Of a DNA stretch of 64,000 bases, positions 63,582 through 64,000 are shown piece by piece. Position numbers and translations under genes: made by a program. Position 1 is the stretch's first letter. Each line of letters begins with the position of its first letter. This DNA comes from Afipia sp. (GTDB lineage Bacteria; Pseudomonadota; Alphaproteobacteria; Rhizobiales; Xanthobacteraceae), in contig JAFKER010000012.1 in NCBI GenBank assembly GCA_017308595.1, forward strand, positions 160,001-224,000. The letters are read 5' to 3'. The notes beneath the pieces are model-generated. The model had not been told where the DNA came from, ran no database searches, and worked only from the letters and a program-made list of their open reading frames with translations.

Positions 63582-63699
63582 GGCCTGGCAGCGACCTACT
63601 CTCCCAGGGCTTGAGCCATAGTACCATTGGCGCTGAAGAGTTTAACGGCCGAGTTCGGAATGGGATCGGGTTGAGGCTCTTCGCTAGAACCACCAGGCC
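63582..63699 (-). rRNA. rrf: 5S ribosomal RNA
   Basis: 118 nt. The ends GGCCTGGTGG and CTGCCAGGCC pair as helix I. The conserved CCGATCCCATTCCGAACTCGG core and the GGGAGAGTAGGTCGCTGCCAGG 3' part are typical of alphaproteobacterial 5S. It follows 23S in the usual order. Confidence 0.97.
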
Positions 63700-63774
63700 G
63701 GCGAAAGACAGAATTTACGAAGCAATCTCGTCAATCACACACACACAGAGTGCGTGTGGACATTGAAAATGAGA

Positions 63775-64000
<226 letters not shown>

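Overview
The window looks like chromosomal DNA from an alphaproteobacterium of the Bradyrhizobium / Rhodopseudomonas / Afipia group. The basis is high GC with strong third-position bias, the character of the rRNA and initiator tRNA genes, the homospermidine pathway, TTAA-N7-TTAACC (CtrA-type) boxes, and a gene vocabulary typical of that family. Nothing was searched against a database, so genus level is inference. No prophage, insertion sequence or CRISPR array was seen.

Layout. 0-13.5 kb is housekeeping and envelope: an exported serine hydrolase, a membrane diguanylate cyclase, an outer-membrane beta-barrel protein, KdsD for Kdo synthesis, a NfeD/SPFH pair with a broken carboxymuconolactone-decarboxylase remnant beside it, ferrochelatase, a His-rich Ni/Co exporter with its DUF1007 partner, and an M3 peptidase. 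13.6-19.7 kb is a polyamine block: structured leader, ornithine decarboxylase, GNAT, RidA, a candidate small RNA, two Rnk-type proteins, a large inverted repeat and homospermidine synthase. 20-28.2 kb holds MgtC and a Zur-box-headed zinc operon (His-rich micropeptide, ZnuC, ZnuB, ZnuA, COG0523 GTPase, WD-repeat protein), then a split permease pair, CrcB/FluC and superoxide dismutase. 28.3-35.6 kb holds an MFS transporter, a GNAT, an alkylsulfatase, a cupin, a ketopantoate-reductase-like protein and an acyl-CoA dehydrogenase.

35.8-53.4 kb is an exopolysaccharide locus of the Wzx/Wzy type: Wzc-like co-polymerase with a decayed kinase loop, beta-propeller protein, GH5 glycanase, Wzy-like polymerase, three glycosyltransferases, CapK-like protein, Wzx flippase, heparinase/alginate-lyase-like protein, an AlgD-like GDP-mannose dehydrogenase, VanZ-like protein and Wza-like lipoprotein. 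The AlgD-like enzyme suggests an acidic sugar such as mannuronate in the polymer. No priming sugar-phosphate transferase is present. Four promoter regions of the locus, and one near the outer-membrane protein at 5 kb, carry CtrA-like boxes.

53.5-64 kb starts with an initiator tRNA, followed by a rightward oxidative catabolic set (coniferyl-aldehyde-dehydrogenase-like, GMC oxidoreductase, atypical SDR, MBL hydrolase, fumarylacetoacetate-hydrolase family, GST and an unrecognised protein), two leftward conserved genes of unknown function, and the end of an rRNA operon (5S and the 3' end of 23S, minus strand) with its terminator.
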